In this document: one piece after another, positions 43,661 through 53,749 of the stretch | How the letters are laid out: each line of letters opens with the position of its first letter | Position numbering within the stretch: the stretch's first letter is position 1 | Assembly (NCBI GenBank): GCA_016183655.1 | Contig: JACPEH010000005.1 | Coordinates: 1 to 64,000 of the forward strand | Source of the DNA: Rhodocyclales bacterium | GTDB lineage: Bacteria > Pseudomonadota > Gammaproteobacteria > Burkholderiales > Rhodocyclaceae | Direction: 5' to 3' | DNA length: 64,000 nucleotides | Notes under the pieces: generated by a model | What the model was told of the DNA's origin: nothing | Databases searched by the model: none | Seen by the model: only the letters and a program-made list of their open reading frames with translations | Program-made: the position numbers and the translations under genes

Positions 43661-44509
43661 TTGGCAAACGGACATGACTACATTCTCGAAACTTCGGGCA
43701 TGACCAAGGAGTTCCGCGGCTTCGTCGCGGTCAACGAGGTCAGCCTGAAAGTGCGGCGCGGGCATATCCACGCGCTGATCGGGCCGAACGGGGCGGGCAA
43801 GACCACCTGCTTCAACCTGCTGACCAAGTTTCTCGAACCGACGCGCGGCGAGATTCGCTTCAACGGTATCGACATCACGCGCGAGGCGCCCGAGCGCATC
43901 GCCCGGCGCGGCGTTGTCCGCTCCTTCCAGATCAGCGCCGTTTTCCCGAACCTGTCGGTGCTCGAAAACGTACGTATCGCGTTGCAGCGCAAGCTCGGCA
44001 CCAGCTTTCATTTCTGGAAGGCGGGACGCAGCCTGCACAGCCTTGATGAACGGGCGCTGGAACTGCTGGCCTCGGTGGGCCTGGAGAACTACGCGGCGAT
44101 GCGTACCGGCGACCTTCCCTACGGGCGCAAGCGGGCGCTGGAAATCGCCACGACGCTGGCGCTCGATCCGGAGTTGCTGCTGCTCGACGAGCCGACGCAG
44201 GGCATGGGGCACGAGGACGTCGACCGGGTGATGCAGCTGATCAAGCAGGTCTCGGCCAACCGCACCATCCTGATGGTCGAGCACAACATGAAGGTCGTTG
44301 CCGGGATCAGCGACCGTATCACCGTCCTCGCGCGCGGGTCCATCCTGGCCGAAGGCGCCTACGCGGAGGTCTCCGCCAATCCGTCGGTGATCGAGGCCTA
44401 CATGGGCAGCGAGGCGGCGGCACTGGCTTCGCCGGCAGGGAAGGATGAAACGTCCGCCGCGCCCGCTTCGTTTGCTGCCCCCCGCGGGGTGGCCCTGCAG
44501 GAGGCCTGA
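43661..44509 (+). CDS. livG: branched-chain amino acid ABC transporter ATP-binding protein (LivG type)
   Basis: A 282-residue ABC ATPase with Walker A GPNGAGKTTC, a Walker B stretch LLLLDEPTQGMG and H-loop VEHNMKV. The signature is unusual (DLPYGRKRALEIATTL rather than LSGGQ), which is normal for LivG. The start is taken as TTG 43661, which gives MANGHDYILE with GGAGGAG 9 nt upstream; an ATG at 43643 would place that ribosome site inside the gene. It drives uptake with the LivF, LivH and LivM homologues downstream. Confidence 0.9.
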   Translation: MANGHDYILETSGMTKEFRGFVAVNEVSLKVRRGHIHALIGPNGAGKTTCFNLLTKFLEPTRGEIRFNGIDITREAPERIARRGVVRSFQISAVFPNLSVLENVRIALQRKLGTSFHFWKAGRSLHSLDERALELLASVGLENYAAMRTGDLPYGRKRALEIATTLALDPELLLLDEPTQGMGHEDVDRVMQLIKQVSANRTILMVEHNMKVVAGISDRITVLARGSILAEGAYAEVSANPSVIEAYMGSEAAALASPAGKDETSAAPASFAAPRGVALQEA

Positions 44510-44510
44510 G

Positions 44511-45218
44511 ATGAGCGCTACCGAATACCTGCGGGTCTCCGACCTGCACGCCTTCTACGGCGAATCGCACGTGCTGCACGGCATGGATTTCTCCGTGCGG
44601 CGCGGCGAATGCGTTTCGCTGCTCGGCCGCAACGGCGCCGGGCGGAGCACCACGCTGCGCGCGCTGATGGGGCTGACCGGCCGGCGGACCGGGTCGATCA
44701 TGGTCAATGGCCGCGAAGTCGTCGGCCTCTCCCCGCACAAGATCGCCCAGCTCGGCGTCGGCTACTGCCCGGAGGAGCGCGGCATCTACGCCGGGCTGTC
44801 GTGCGAGGAAAACCTGCTGCTGCCGCCGCGCGTCTCCTCCGGCGGCATGAGCGTCGACGAGCTCTACGCGATGTTCCCCAACCTCAAGGAGCGGCGGCAC
44901 AGCCAGGGTACGCGCCTGTCTGGCGGCGAGCAGCAGATGCTGGCGATGGCGCGCATCCTGCGCACCGGCGCCCGGCTGCTGCTGCTCGACGAGATCTCGG
45001 AGGGGCTGGCGCCGGTGATCGTGCAGAAGCTGGCCGAGATCATCGTCGAGCTGAAGAAGCGCGACTACACCATTGTCCTGGTCGAGCAGAACTTCCGCTT
45101 CGCCGCGCCGCTGGCCGACCGCATGTGCATCGTCGAGCACGGCCAGGTGGTGGCGGAGATCGCCCGGCACGAGCTGGCCGAGAAGCAGCCGCTGCTGCAG
45201 CAATATCTGGGAGTGTGA
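44511..45218 (+). CDS. livF: branched-chain amino acid ABC transporter ATP-binding protein (LivF type)
   Basis: A 235-residue ABC ATPase starting one base after the livG stop. The signature LSGGEQQMLAMAR, Walker B RLLLLDEISEGL and H-loop VEQNF are intact. Walker A reads GRNGAGRST: the invariant Lys that contacts the beta/gamma phosphates of ATP is Arg. The codon is CGG at 44641-44643 (read in GCCGGGCGGAGCACC). This would be expected to weaken hydrolysis at one of the two sites of the LivG-LivF heterodimer. I have some memory of similar Arg variants in related LivF proteins, so it may be a lineage feature. Confidence 0.92.
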   Translation: MSATEYLRVSDLHAFYGESHVLHGMDFSVRRGECVSLLGRNGAGRSTTLRALMGLTGRRTGSIMVNGREVVGLSPHKIAQLGVGYCPEERGIYAGLSCEENLLLPPRVSSGGMSVDELYAMFPNLKERRHSQGTRLSGGEQQMLAMARILRTGARLLLLDEISEGLAPVIVQKLAEIIVELKKRDYTIVLVEQNFRFAAPLADRMCIVEHGQVVAEIARHELAEKQPLLQQYLGV

Positions 45219-45309
45219 ACGTGATGAGCGTGAACCTGTACCTGTACGACTTAGCGGCAACCACCATGGCGAGCGCAGACCGACTGCCGCCCTCTTCGGG
45301 GAAGCAACC

Positions 45310-46197
45310 ATGACTGAACTGTTCGGCATTCCGCTGGCCGCCCTCTACGGGCAGCTGGTGCTGGGGCTGGTCAACGGCTCCTTCTACGCAATGCTGAGTC
45401 TCGGCCTGGCCGTGATCTTCGGCATGCTCAACATCATCAACTTTGCCCATGGCGCGCTGTACATGGCCGGCGCCATGCTCGCCTGGATGGGGCTGCAGTA
45501 CCTCGGCGTCGGCTACTGGTGGATGCTGCTGCTGTCGCCGCTGGCCGTCGGCGTCATCGGCATCGTGATCGAGCGCCTGCTGCTGCAGTGGCTGTACAAG
45601 CTCGACCACCTCTACGGCCTGCTGATGACCTTCGGCCTGGCCTTGATCATGGAAGGGCTGTTCCGCGACTCCTACGGCGTCGCCGGCCAGCCCTATCCGA
45701 TCCCGGAAGGCCTGGGCGGTGCCCTCAACCTCGGCTTCATGATGCTGCCGAAGTACCGTGCGTGGGTCATCGTCGCCTCGCTGGCGATCTGCTTCCTGAC
45801 CTGGTACATGATCGAGAAGACGCGTCTCGGCGCCTACCTGCGGGCGGCGACGGAGAACCCCCGGCTGACCCAGGCCTTCGGCATCAACGTGCCGCTGATG
45901 GTGATGCTGACCTACGGCTTCGGCGTCGGGCTGGCCGGGCTGGCCGGGGTGCTGGCGGCGCCGGCGACGCAGGTCGGACCGTTGATGGGTTCCAACCTGA
46001 TCATCGTCGTCTTCGCCGTGGTGGTGATCGGCGGCATGGGATCGATCCTCGGCACCGTCGTCACCGGCCTCGGCCTCGGCCTCATCGAGGGGCTGGCCAA
46101 GGTGTTCTGGCCGGAGGTCAGCGCCACCGTCGTCTTCATCATCATGGCCATCGTGCTCATGCTTCGCCCGTCCGGGCTTTTCGGGAGGCAGCAATAA
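45310..46197 (+). CDS. livH: branched-chain amino acid ABC transporter permease (LivH type)
   Basis: A 295-residue inner-membrane permease with about eight helices. SLGLAVIFGMLNIINFAHGALYM is the first conserved LivH segment and the EAA-like loop is near RLGAYLRAATENPRLTQAFG. It ends LMLRPSGLFGRQQ, typical of the family. A 91-bp gap without a gene separates it from livF. The stop overlaps the livM ATG by one base (TAATG). Confidence 0.94.
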   Translation: MTELFGIPLAALYGQLVLGLVNGSFYAMLSLGLAVIFGMLNIINFAHGALYMAGAMLAWMGLQYLGVGYWWMLLLSPLAVGVIGIVIERLLLQWLYKLDHLYGLLMTFGLALIMEGLFRDSYGVAGQPYPIPEGLGGALNLGFMMLPKYRAWVIVASLAICFLTWYMIEKTRLGAYLRAATENPRLTQAFGINVPLMVMLTYGFGVGLAGLAGVLAAPATQVGPLMGSNLIIVVFAVVVIGGMGSILGTVVTGLGLGLIEGLAKVFWPEVSATVVFIIMAIVLMLRPSGLFGRQQ

Positions 46198-47141
46198 TGA
46201 ACTCCGTTTTCGGCAAGACCGGCGCGGCCTACCTCGCCGGCGTCATCCTGCTCCTCCTGGCGCCGCTGGCGATCTATCCGGTGCTGGTCATGAAGGTGCT
46301 GTGCTTCGCGCTGTTCGCCTGCGCCTTCAACCTGCTGCTCGGCTATACCGGGCAGCTCTCCTTCGGCCATGCCGCCTTCCTCGGCAGCGCCGCCTATCTG
46401 ACCGGGCATGCGCTCAAGGTCTGGGAAGTGCCGACGCTGCTCGGGCTGCTGCTCGGCACCGCCGGTGCCGCCGTGCTCGGCTGGGTGGTGGGCAGCCTGG
46501 CGATCCGCCGCCAGGGCATCTATTTCACGATGACCACGCTGGCATTGGCGCAGATGATGTTCTTCGTCTTCATCCGTTCGCCCTTCACCGGCGGCGAGGA
46601 CGGCCTGCAGGACGTGCCGCGCGGCAGCGTGTTCGGCATCGACCTGAACGACGACGGCAACCTCTACTACCTCGTCGTGGCGATCTTCTGCGGCGCCTTC
46701 TGGCTGATCCGGCGCATCATCGATTCGCCGTTCGGGCAGATCCTCAAGGCCATCCGCGAGAACGAGCCGCGCACCATCTCGCTCGGCTACGACGTCGCCC
46801 GCTACAAGCTGCTCGCCTTCGTGCTGTCGGCCGCGCTGGCCGGCTTGGCCGGCGCAACCAAGACGCTGGTCTTCACCTTCGCGACGCTGACCGACGCGCA
46901 CTGGCACGCCTCCGGCGAAGTGGTGCTGATGACGCTGGTCGGCGGCGTCGGCACGGTGTTCGGGCCGCTGGTCGGCGCGACCATCATCGTCGCGTTGCAG
47001 AACCTGCTCGCCGACAAGGTCGGGTCGCTGGTGACGGTGATCATGGGGGGCATCTTCGTGCTCTGCGTGCTGGCCTTCCGGCGCGGCGTGGTCGGCGAGT
47101 CAATCGCCCTCTATCGCCGGATGATCGGGGAAAGGCCGTGA
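46197..47141 (+). CDS. livM: branched-chain amino acid ABC transporter permease (LivM type)
   Basis: A 314-residue permease with about nine helices. CAFNLLLGYTGQLSFGHAAFLG is the LivM family signature and the cytoplasmic coupling loop is GQILKAIRENEPRTISLGY. It pairs with LivH to form the translocation channel. Translationally coupled to livH by a one-base overlap. The 3-hydroxyisobutyryl-CoA hydrolase gene follows after 16 bp. Confidence 0.94.
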   Translation: MNSVFGKTGAAYLAGVILLLLAPLAIYPVLVMKVLCFALFACAFNLLLGYTGQLSFGHAAFLGSAAYLTGHALKVWEVPTLLGLLLGTAGAAVLGWVVGSLAIRRQGIYFTMTTLALAQMMFFVFIRSPFTGGEDGLQDVPRGSVFGIDLNDDGNLYYLVVAIFCGAFWLIRRIIDSPFGQILKAIRENEPRTISLGYDVARYKLLAFVLSAALAGLAGATKTLVFTFATLTDAHWHASGEVVLMTLVGGVGTVFGPLVGATIIVALQNLLADKVGSLVTVIMGGIFVLCVLAFRRGVVGESIALYRRMIGERP

Positions 47142-47157
47142 GCGGGAGGGGCGCACG

Positions 47158-48189
47158 GTGAACGATCGCCTGAACGCAGCGGAAGTCCTGTTCTCACGCC
47201 TCGACGGGGTCGGCATCGTCTCGCTGAACCAGCCGCAGGTCCTGAATGCGCTCGATCTGCCCACTATCCGGCAGATCGCCGCGCAGCTCGACGACTGGGC
47301 CGACGATCCGTCGCTCCGGGCAGTGCTGTTCCGCAGCGCCGGCGGGCGGGCGTTCTGTGCCGGCGGCGACATCCGGTCGCTGTATCGCCACGCGCTGGCC
47401 GGGGCGCCGGAGCTCGGGCAGTTCTTCGACGAGGAGTACGCGCTCGACTGCCGTATCCATCGCTATCCCAAGCCGACCATCGCGCTGATGGACGGCGTGG
47501 TGATGGGGGGCGGCATGGGCATCGGCCAGGGCTGTTCGCTGCGCATCGTCACCGAACGGACGCGCATGGCGATGCCGGAAACGGCGATCGGCCTCTTCCC
47601 CGATGTCGGCGCCAGCTTTTTCCTGTCGCGGCTGCCGCCGGCGCTGGCCAACTACCTTGGACTCGTCGGCCTGGCCATCAGCGGTGCCGACGCCCTGGCC
47701 TGCGGGCTGGCCGACCGGCTGGTGCCGAGCGACGTGCTGGATGAGCTGCCGACGCTGATCGGGCGGATCGATGACGACGCATGGCCGGCGGAAATCCCGC
47801 GCGGCACGATGCCGGACGTTTTCGCGCCGGACGTCCGGGCGGCCATCGATCGCCATTTCTCCGTCGCCGGCATCGACGGCATCATGGCTTCGCTCGCCGG
47901 CGACGGCGAGCCGGGCAGCCGCGACTGGTCGGCGCGCACGCTGGCGCAGATGGAGAAGCATTCGCCGCTGATGCTGTGCGTGACCCATGCGCAGCTGCAG
48001 CGCGGACGCGGGCTCGCGCTGGAGGCCTGCTTTGGCATGGAGCGCGGACTGATGCGGCATTGCTTTGCCCACGGCGATGCCCGGGAAGGCATCCGCGCGC
48101 TGCTGGTCGACAAGGACCGCGCGCCACGCTGGCAGCATGCAAATGTTGCGGACGTCGATCCGGCGCTGGTCAATTTCTTTTTCAGCTAG
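47158..48189 (+). CDS. 3-hydroxyisobutyryl-CoA hydrolase (crotonase family)
   Basis: A 343-residue crotonase-fold enzyme of the HIBCH type. Oxyanion-hole and catalytic segments are CAGGDIRSLY and MDGVVMGGGMGIGQGCSLRI, followed by AMPETAIGLFPDVGASFFLSRL, the HIBCH signature with the catalytic Glu and Asp. It frees 3-hydroxyisobutyrate from CoA, giving the mmsB substrate. The C-terminal extension (WQHANVADVDPALVNFFF) is typical. The start is GTG at 47158, 16 bp after livM. It closes the liv/mms operon. Confidence 0.9.
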   Translation: MNDRLNAAEVLFSRLDGVGIVSLNQPQVLNALDLPTIRQIAAQLDDWADDPSLRAVLFRSAGGRAFCAGGDIRSLYRHALAGAPELGQFFDEEYALDCRIHRYPKPTIALMDGVVMGGGMGIGQGCSLRIVTERTRMAMPETAIGLFPDVGASFFLSRLPPALANYLGLVGLAISGADALACGLADRLVPSDVLDELPTLIGRIDDDAWPAEIPRGTMPDVFAPDVRAAIDRHFSVAGIDGIMASLAGDGEPGSRDWSARTLAQMEKHSPLMLCVTHAQLQRGRGLALEACFGMERGLMRHCFAHGDAREGIRALLVDKDRAPRWQHANVADVDPALVNFFFS

Positions 48190-48193
48190 ATAT

Positions 48194-48416
48194 CTAGCCG
48201 AGCAGCGGGATCAGCGAGGGGATCAGCAGGGCCGTGAGGATGCCGTTCATGCCCATCGCCAGCGCCGCGAAGGCGCCGGCCTCCTCGCCCACCTGAAAGG
48301 CACGCGCGGTGCCGATGCCGTGCGCGGCGACGCCGATGGCCAAGCCGCGCACCGCCGGCTCCTTCACCTTGATGGCGTCGAACAGGTAGCGGGCGCTCAC
48401 CGCGCCGAGGATGCCG
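48194..48416 (-). pseudogene. lrgB: LrgB family protein, C-terminal remnant
   Basis: About 74 codons remain: GGILGAVSARYLFDAIKV..., then AHGIGTARAF and GEEAGAFAALAMGMNGILTALLIP, matching the end of LrgB/CidB (normally about 230 residues), inner-membrane proteins linked to murein hydrolase export control. In frame just upstream of the GGILG codons there is a TAA, and the sequence there switches abruptly to non-coding DNA leading to the toxin gene. So the 5' two thirds of the gene are missing; no lrgA is present. Convergent with the HIBCH gene. Confidence 0.8.
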
Positions 48417-48465
48417 CCAGTTTATTGGATACTTTTCGATCTGTATGGGCGGCCATCGCGACCGT

Positions 48466-48909
48466 CTAAGCTTCGTTGCCGACAAACGGATTGCAGATGG
48501 TCAAGCCGGCAATTCGTTGCCCGTGCTGCAGGTCTTCGCTGTAAAGCAGCTCGCAGCCGGCGGCTTCGGCGCTGGTGATAATCATGCTGTCCCAGAAGCT
48601 GAAGCCGGTGAGTTCCATGATTTCAGTGGCGCGCAGGATGTCTTCGACCTTGCCGTCGCGCCTCACCCAAAGCCCGTAGGCGCGCACGACATCGCGGGCT
48701 TTCGCCAGCACGAGCGGCGTTTGCAGTTTGCGTACGGCATTGACCAGAAATTCCTGCAAGACCTGCGGACTCAGTACGCCGTTGCGGTCTTCCCAAAGTC
48801 GTGCCAGCAGGTCCGCGGCACGGGCTTGCTTGTCGCCGGCATTGCGGTCGTGGGCATAGAGCAGGATGTTGGTGTCGAGAAAGGCCAGCGGCGCGTTTTT
48901 AGCGCTCAT
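48466..48909 (-). CDS. vapC: PIN-domain ribonuclease toxin, VapC type
   Basis: A 147-residue PIN protein. The acidic metal-binding set is complete: Asp12 (FLDTNILLYA), Glu53 (LQEFLVN), Asp107 (FWDSMI) and Asp126 (YSEDLQHG). VapC toxins cleave RNA, often tRNA or rRNA. The gene overlaps its antitoxin by 11 bp, the usual antitoxin-first order. It lies directly beside the truncated lrgB, suggesting that the module arrived by insertion or recombination there. Confidence 0.9.
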   Translation of the reverse strand: MSAKNAPLAFLDTNILLYAHDRNAGDKQARAADLLARLWEDRNGVLSPQVLQEFLVNAVRKLQTPLVLAKARDVVRAYGLWVRRDGKVEDILRATEIMELTGFSFWDSMIITSAEAAGCELLYSEDLQHGQRIAGLTICNPFVGNEA

Positions 48910-49132
48910 GGGCGTCGTTCCGGCTCAGGTATTGGCCGCCGAGTTCCAGGTCGCCGGCTTTCAGCCAGTTGAGGGCCTGGCGTCTGGCCTGGTCATAACG
49001 TTGTTGGGAATCCACCTGCTCGGCCAGGTCGGCGGCGAGCAGCTTGCTGACGCTGAGGTTGCGTCGGGCGGCTAGCTGTTTGGCACGCTGCAGGGTAACG
49101 GCGTCGAGCGAGACGGTGATGTTCTGTTTCAT
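48899..49132 (-). CDS. ribbon-helix-helix type antitoxin
   Basis: A 77-residue antitoxin. The N-terminus MKQNITVSLDAVTLQRAKQL is the beta-strand and helix of an RHH (CopG-like) DNA-binding fold, and the C-terminal part (LNWLKAGDLELGGQYL) would wrap the toxin. GAAGGA lies upstream of the ATG at 49132. Expected to neutralise the PIN toxin and autorepress the operon. Confidence 0.85.
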   Translation of the reverse strand: MKQNITVSLDAVTLQRAKQLAARRNLSVSKLLAADLAEQVDSQQRYDQARRQALNWLKAGDLELGGQYLSRNDAHER

Positions 49133-49202
49133 GAAGGCTGTCCTTCGTGGAGCTGTCAATGGTCAAATTCTGCACGTAATTTACGTGATCGACAATTGGA
49201 GC

Positions 49203-49238
49203 AAAAAAACGGCGCCTGGTTTCCCGTGGCGCCGTTTT
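49203..49238 (-). terminator. rho-independent terminator of aceB
   Basis: AAAACGGCGCC / GGCGCCGTTTT (49206-49216, 49228-49238), 11-nt loop. On the minus strand it is followed by a T-run, fitting termination of the tauE-aceB transcript 24 bp after aceB. Confidence 0.85.
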
Positions 49239-49262
49239 GTTTGTGCTGCTGTGTGGCGTGCC

Positions 49263-50861
<1,599 letters not shown>

Positions 50862-50882
50862 GCTTGCTCCTTGGGTTGAAGT

Positions 50883-51671
50883 TCAGAAGTACGTTTTGAA
50901 GAAATAGATGACGGTCAGGCTGGCGCCGACGGTAACGACCAGGCGGCGCAGCCAGGCGGCCGGCAGGCGGCGGGCCAGGGATGCTCCAGCATAGCCGCCG
51001 ATCAGCGCGGTCGCCAGCATGACCAGCGTGTGCGGCCAGCTGATCGCGCCGGCGATGATGAAGGTGAGCGCGGCGACGGTGTAATTCACCGCCGAGGCGA
51101 CGTTCTTCAGTGCGTTGAGCTCCTGCATGTCCTTGAAGCCCTGGATCGACAGCGCGGCCAGCGTCAGGATGCCGAGTCCGGCGCCGAAGAAGCCGCCGTA
51201 GATGGCGACGAACAGCTGGAACAGCGCACCGCCGGCGTTGCCCGGTTCGCTCGACGGCACCGCGCCGAGCTTGGCTTTGATCCAGCCGACGACGCGTTGC
51301 ACCTGCCCGGAGAAGGCAAACAGCGCGGTGGCGACGAGCAGCAGCCAGGGAATCAGCTTCGAGAAGGCGGCGTTCGAGGTGGCGAGCAGCAGCAGGCCGC
51401 CGCAGATGCCGCCAACGAAGGACACGGCGATGAGGATGAGCGCCCACTTGCGATGCTTCATCACTTCCTGCCGGTAGGCCCAGGCGCTGGACAGGCTGGC
51501 CGGCCACAGCGCGACAGTGTTGCTGGCGTTGGCGGTGACCGGCGGCACGCCGGCGGCGAGCAGCGCCGGAAAGGAGAAGAAGGTCCCGCCGCCGGCGATC
51601 GCGTTCATGCCGCCGGCGAGGAAGGCGCCGGCGGCGATGAGGGCGAAACCGGCAATCGAGGAGGTGTCCAT
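50883..51671 (-). CDS. TauE/SafE family membrane transporter
   Basis: A 262-residue permease with about eight helices and the two repeated family motifs (AGGMNAIAGGGTFFSFPALL; FFGAGLGILTLAALSIQGF). The family exports sulfite, sulfoacetate or other organic anions. Close linkage to aceB suggests an organic acid of C2 metabolism such as glyoxylate or glycolate, which is inference. Divergent from a LysR gene; an imperfect TCTTATATAGGA palindrome lies 12 bp upstream. Confidence 0.86.
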   Translation of the reverse strand: MDTSSIAGFALIAAGAFLAGGMNAIAGGGTFFSFPALLAAGVPPVTANASNTVALWPASLSSAWAYRQEVMKHRKWALILIAVSFVGGICGGLLLLATSNAAFSKLIPWLLLVATALFAFSGQVQRVVGWIKAKLGAVPSSEPGNAGGALFQLFVAIYGGFFGAGLGILTLAALSIQGFKDMQELNALKNVASAVNYTVAALTFIIAGAISWPHTLVMLATALIGGYAGASLARRLPAAWLRRLVVTVGASLTVIYFFKTYF

Positions 51672-51682
51672 GGGTGCCTGCG

Positions 51683-51696
51683 GTCTTATATAGGAC
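51683..51696. promoter_or_regulatory. operator-like palindrome upstream of tauE-aceB
   Basis: GTCTTATATAGGAC, one mismatch from the perfect GTCTTATATAAGAC core found upstream of aceA (57464-57477). It lies between the divergent tauE-aceB and LysR genes. Confidence 0.55.
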
Positions 51697-51776
51697 TGCA
51701 GTGTATTGCGTTATCCGGAGCGCCGGAAGATGATATTCGTCGCGTTTATTATTTACTTTTTGTATAAAGTCGCCCG

Positions 51777-52679
51777 ATGGATACCTTCAAGCAGATTTCC
51801 GCCTTCGTCGCCGCCGCGACGCGCGGCAGCCTCTCCGCCGCCGCCCGCGCGGAAGGCGTGACACCGGCCATCGTCGGCCGCCGCCTCGACGCGCTGGAGG
51901 CGCGGCTCGGCGTACGCCTGATGCTGCGCACGACACGTAAGCTGACGCTCACTTTCGAGGGGCAGGCCTTTCTCGAAGACTGCCAGCGCGTGCTGAACGA
52001 CCTGGCCAATGCCGAGGCGGCGGTCTCGCTCGGCGGCATCCGTGCCGCCGGCCATCTGCGCCTGTCGGCGCCGGCCGGCTTCGGCCGTCGCCATGTCGCG
52101 CCGCTGGTCGGCACCTTCATGGCCGCCAACCCCGAAGTGACGGTCAGCCTCGACCTCTCTGACCGCATCGTCGACCTGATCAACGAGGGCATCGACTGCG
52201 CCATCCGCATCGGCGAGCTGAGCGACTCCAGCCTGGTCAGCGTCCGCCTCGGCGAGATGCGGCGGGTGGTCGTCGCCAGCCCGGCCTACCTGGTGGCGAA
52301 CGGCGTGCCGCGGACGCCGGCCGACCTGGCGCAGCACAACTGCTTTTCGCTCGGCCAGCAGCGCGGCTGGATCTTCCAGAATCCCGACAGCGGCGTCAGC
52401 GAGTCGTGGAAGGTGAGCGGTCGCTTCGAGTGCAACGACGGCGCCGTGTTGCATGAATGGGCGCTGGCTGGGCGCGGGCTGGCCTGGCGCTCGCTGTGGG
52501 AGGTTGGCCAGGACCTCAAGGAGGGGCGGCTCTCCTCGGTGCTCGACGCCTGGCAGGCGCCGCCGATGGGCATCTTCGCCGTCTTCCCGCAGCGCCGGCA
52601 CATGCCGCTGCGCCTGCGGCTGTTCGTCGACCTGCTCAAGGAAACCTACGGCCGGCCGGCGTACTGGGAACTGGCCTGA
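51777..52679 (+). CDS. LysR-type transcriptional regulator
   Basis: A 300-residue LTTR: HTH region FVAAATRGSLSAAARAEGVTPAIVGRRLDALEARLG read as FVAAATRGSLSAAARAEG followed by VTPAIVGRRLDALE, then the effector domain from about residue 88 (GHLRLSAPAGFGRRHVAPL). The RRLDALEARLG version is typical of the CrgA/DmlR-like subgroup. Divergent from tauE-aceB, 105 bp apart, so a role in controlling those genes is likely. The region upstream is AT-rich for this genome. Confidence 0.9.
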   Translation: MDTFKQISAFVAAATRGSLSAAARAEGVTPAIVGRRLDALEARLGVRLMLRTTRKLTLTFEGQAFLEDCQRVLNDLANAEAAVSLGGIRAAGHLRLSAPAGFGRRHVAPLVGTFMAANPEVTVSLDLSDRIVDLINEGIDCAIRIGELSDSSLVSVRLGEMRRVVVASPAYLVANGVPRTPADLAQHNCFSLGQQRGWIFQNPDSGVSESWKVSGRFECNDGAVLHEWALAGRGLAWRSLWEVGQDLKEGRLSSVLDAWQAPPMGIFAVFPQRRHMPLRLRLFVDLLKETYGRPAYWELA

Positions 52680-52779
52680 TCTAAAGGATGGGGACTTTCC
52701 AGACGTAGTAATGGTCATAAGAGCAGCATGGAGCGAAGCTTGTCGTCACCCCCGGCCGACGCCGAACGAAGGGATCGTG

Positions 52780-53631
52780 GTGGATAGACATCGACAGCAC
52801 TGGGGCTTCCCGCAATGGGTGGCCTACCTGCGCGAAAAGGACATTCCGATCATGCCGCGCTCGAAGGCGGCGATCGAGGCGCTCGACGTCGACAACGTCT
52901 CGCCGCGCGAAATGGCCGGCCTGGTCATGTGCGATCCCTTCCTCAGCCTGCGCCTCCTGCGCCGCGCCGAACGGCGGCGCAGCACGACGCTGGGCCACGA
53001 CACGACGACGATCCTCGGCGCGGTGCAGCAGGTCGGGGTGCGCGGGCTGGTCGAGTCGGCCGCCGAGAGCCCGCTGTGCGACGACGCCAACCTCGGCCTG
53101 TCCGCCTGCGAGGCGCGGGCGGTGATGTCGGCGTCGATCGCGCTGCACTGGGCGGGGCACCGCGCCGACGTGGCGCCGGAAGAGGTCGCTTTCGCCGCGC
53201 TGCTCGCCGAGATCGGCGAATTGATGCTGTGGGCGTTCGAGCCGGGGCTGCCGCAGCGGGCGCTCGACGAGTTGCATGCCGGGCGGGCGGCGCGCAGCGT
53301 GCAGGCGCAGCAGCAGACGGCGGGCTTTTCCTTCAAGCAGCTGTCGCTCGGGCTGATCGAGGCCTGGGAACTGCCACCGCTGATCGCCCAGCTGGTGAAG
53401 GGCGCCGACACGCCGCGCACCAACATCGCGCGCATCGCCTCGGATGCGGCGCGCCACATCCTGACCAATCCGCGCAACCCGGCGCTGCCGTCCGACGTCA
53501 TCGCGATCCGGGCCTTCCTGCCCGGCGTCACGTGGGAATCGCTGCTGTCCACGCTGCCGATCGACGACGACTACCGCGAGGCCGTGCTCGCCACGGTCAG
53601 CGGCTCGGGCGAGGACGTGCCGACGCTGTGA
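52780..53631 (+). CDS. HDOD-domain protein
   Basis: A 283-residue protein whose main part (about residues 15-220) is an HDOD domain: IPIMPRSKAAIEAL, VMCDPFLSLRLLRRAE, and an HD-like region lacking the metal-binding His-Asp doublet (FAALLAEIGELML). HDOD proteins act as signalling scaffolds. The GTG at 52780 is chosen because AAGGGA (52769-52774) lies 5 nt upstream; earlier in-frame starts run into non-similar sequence. Its 3' end is duplicated at about 55993. Confidence 0.82.
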   Translation: MDRHRQHWGFPQWVAYLREKDIPIMPRSKAAIEALDVDNVSPREMAGLVMCDPFLSLRLLRRAERRRSTTLGHDTTTILGAVQQVGVRGLVESAAESPLCDDANLGLSACEARAVMSASIALHWAGHRADVAPEEVAFAALLAEIGELMLWAFEPGLPQRALDELHAGRAARSVQAQQQTAGFSFKQLSLGLIEAWELPPLIAQLVKGADTPRTNIARIASDAARHILTNPRNPALPSDVIAIRAFLPGVTWESLLSTLPIDDDYREAVLATVSGSGEDVPTL

Positions 53632-53677
53632 TCGTGCGCGTGGCGGCGGGTTGATCGTCCACTGATTCGCCAATGAA

Positions 53678-53707
53678 AAAGGCCGCACCCTTTCGGGTAC
53701 GGCCTTT
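53678..53707 (-). terminator. terminator hairpin in repeat copy A
   Basis: AAAGGCCGCACCC / GGGTACGGCCTTT with a TTTC loop; the T-run lies on the minus strand. Duplicate of the aceA terminator at 56065-56094. It can also stop transcripts leaving the HDOD gene. Confidence 0.8.
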
Positions 53708-53749
53708 CCCTGGCTTCCGCCTTGCGGCAGAGGAGAAGCTTGGCGGAAC

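Noticed and set aside
48186-48485. 99-codon frame overlapping the lrgB remnant
   Set aside because: It is out of frame with the LrgB similarity and Arg/Gly/His-rich, a shadow of the true frame.
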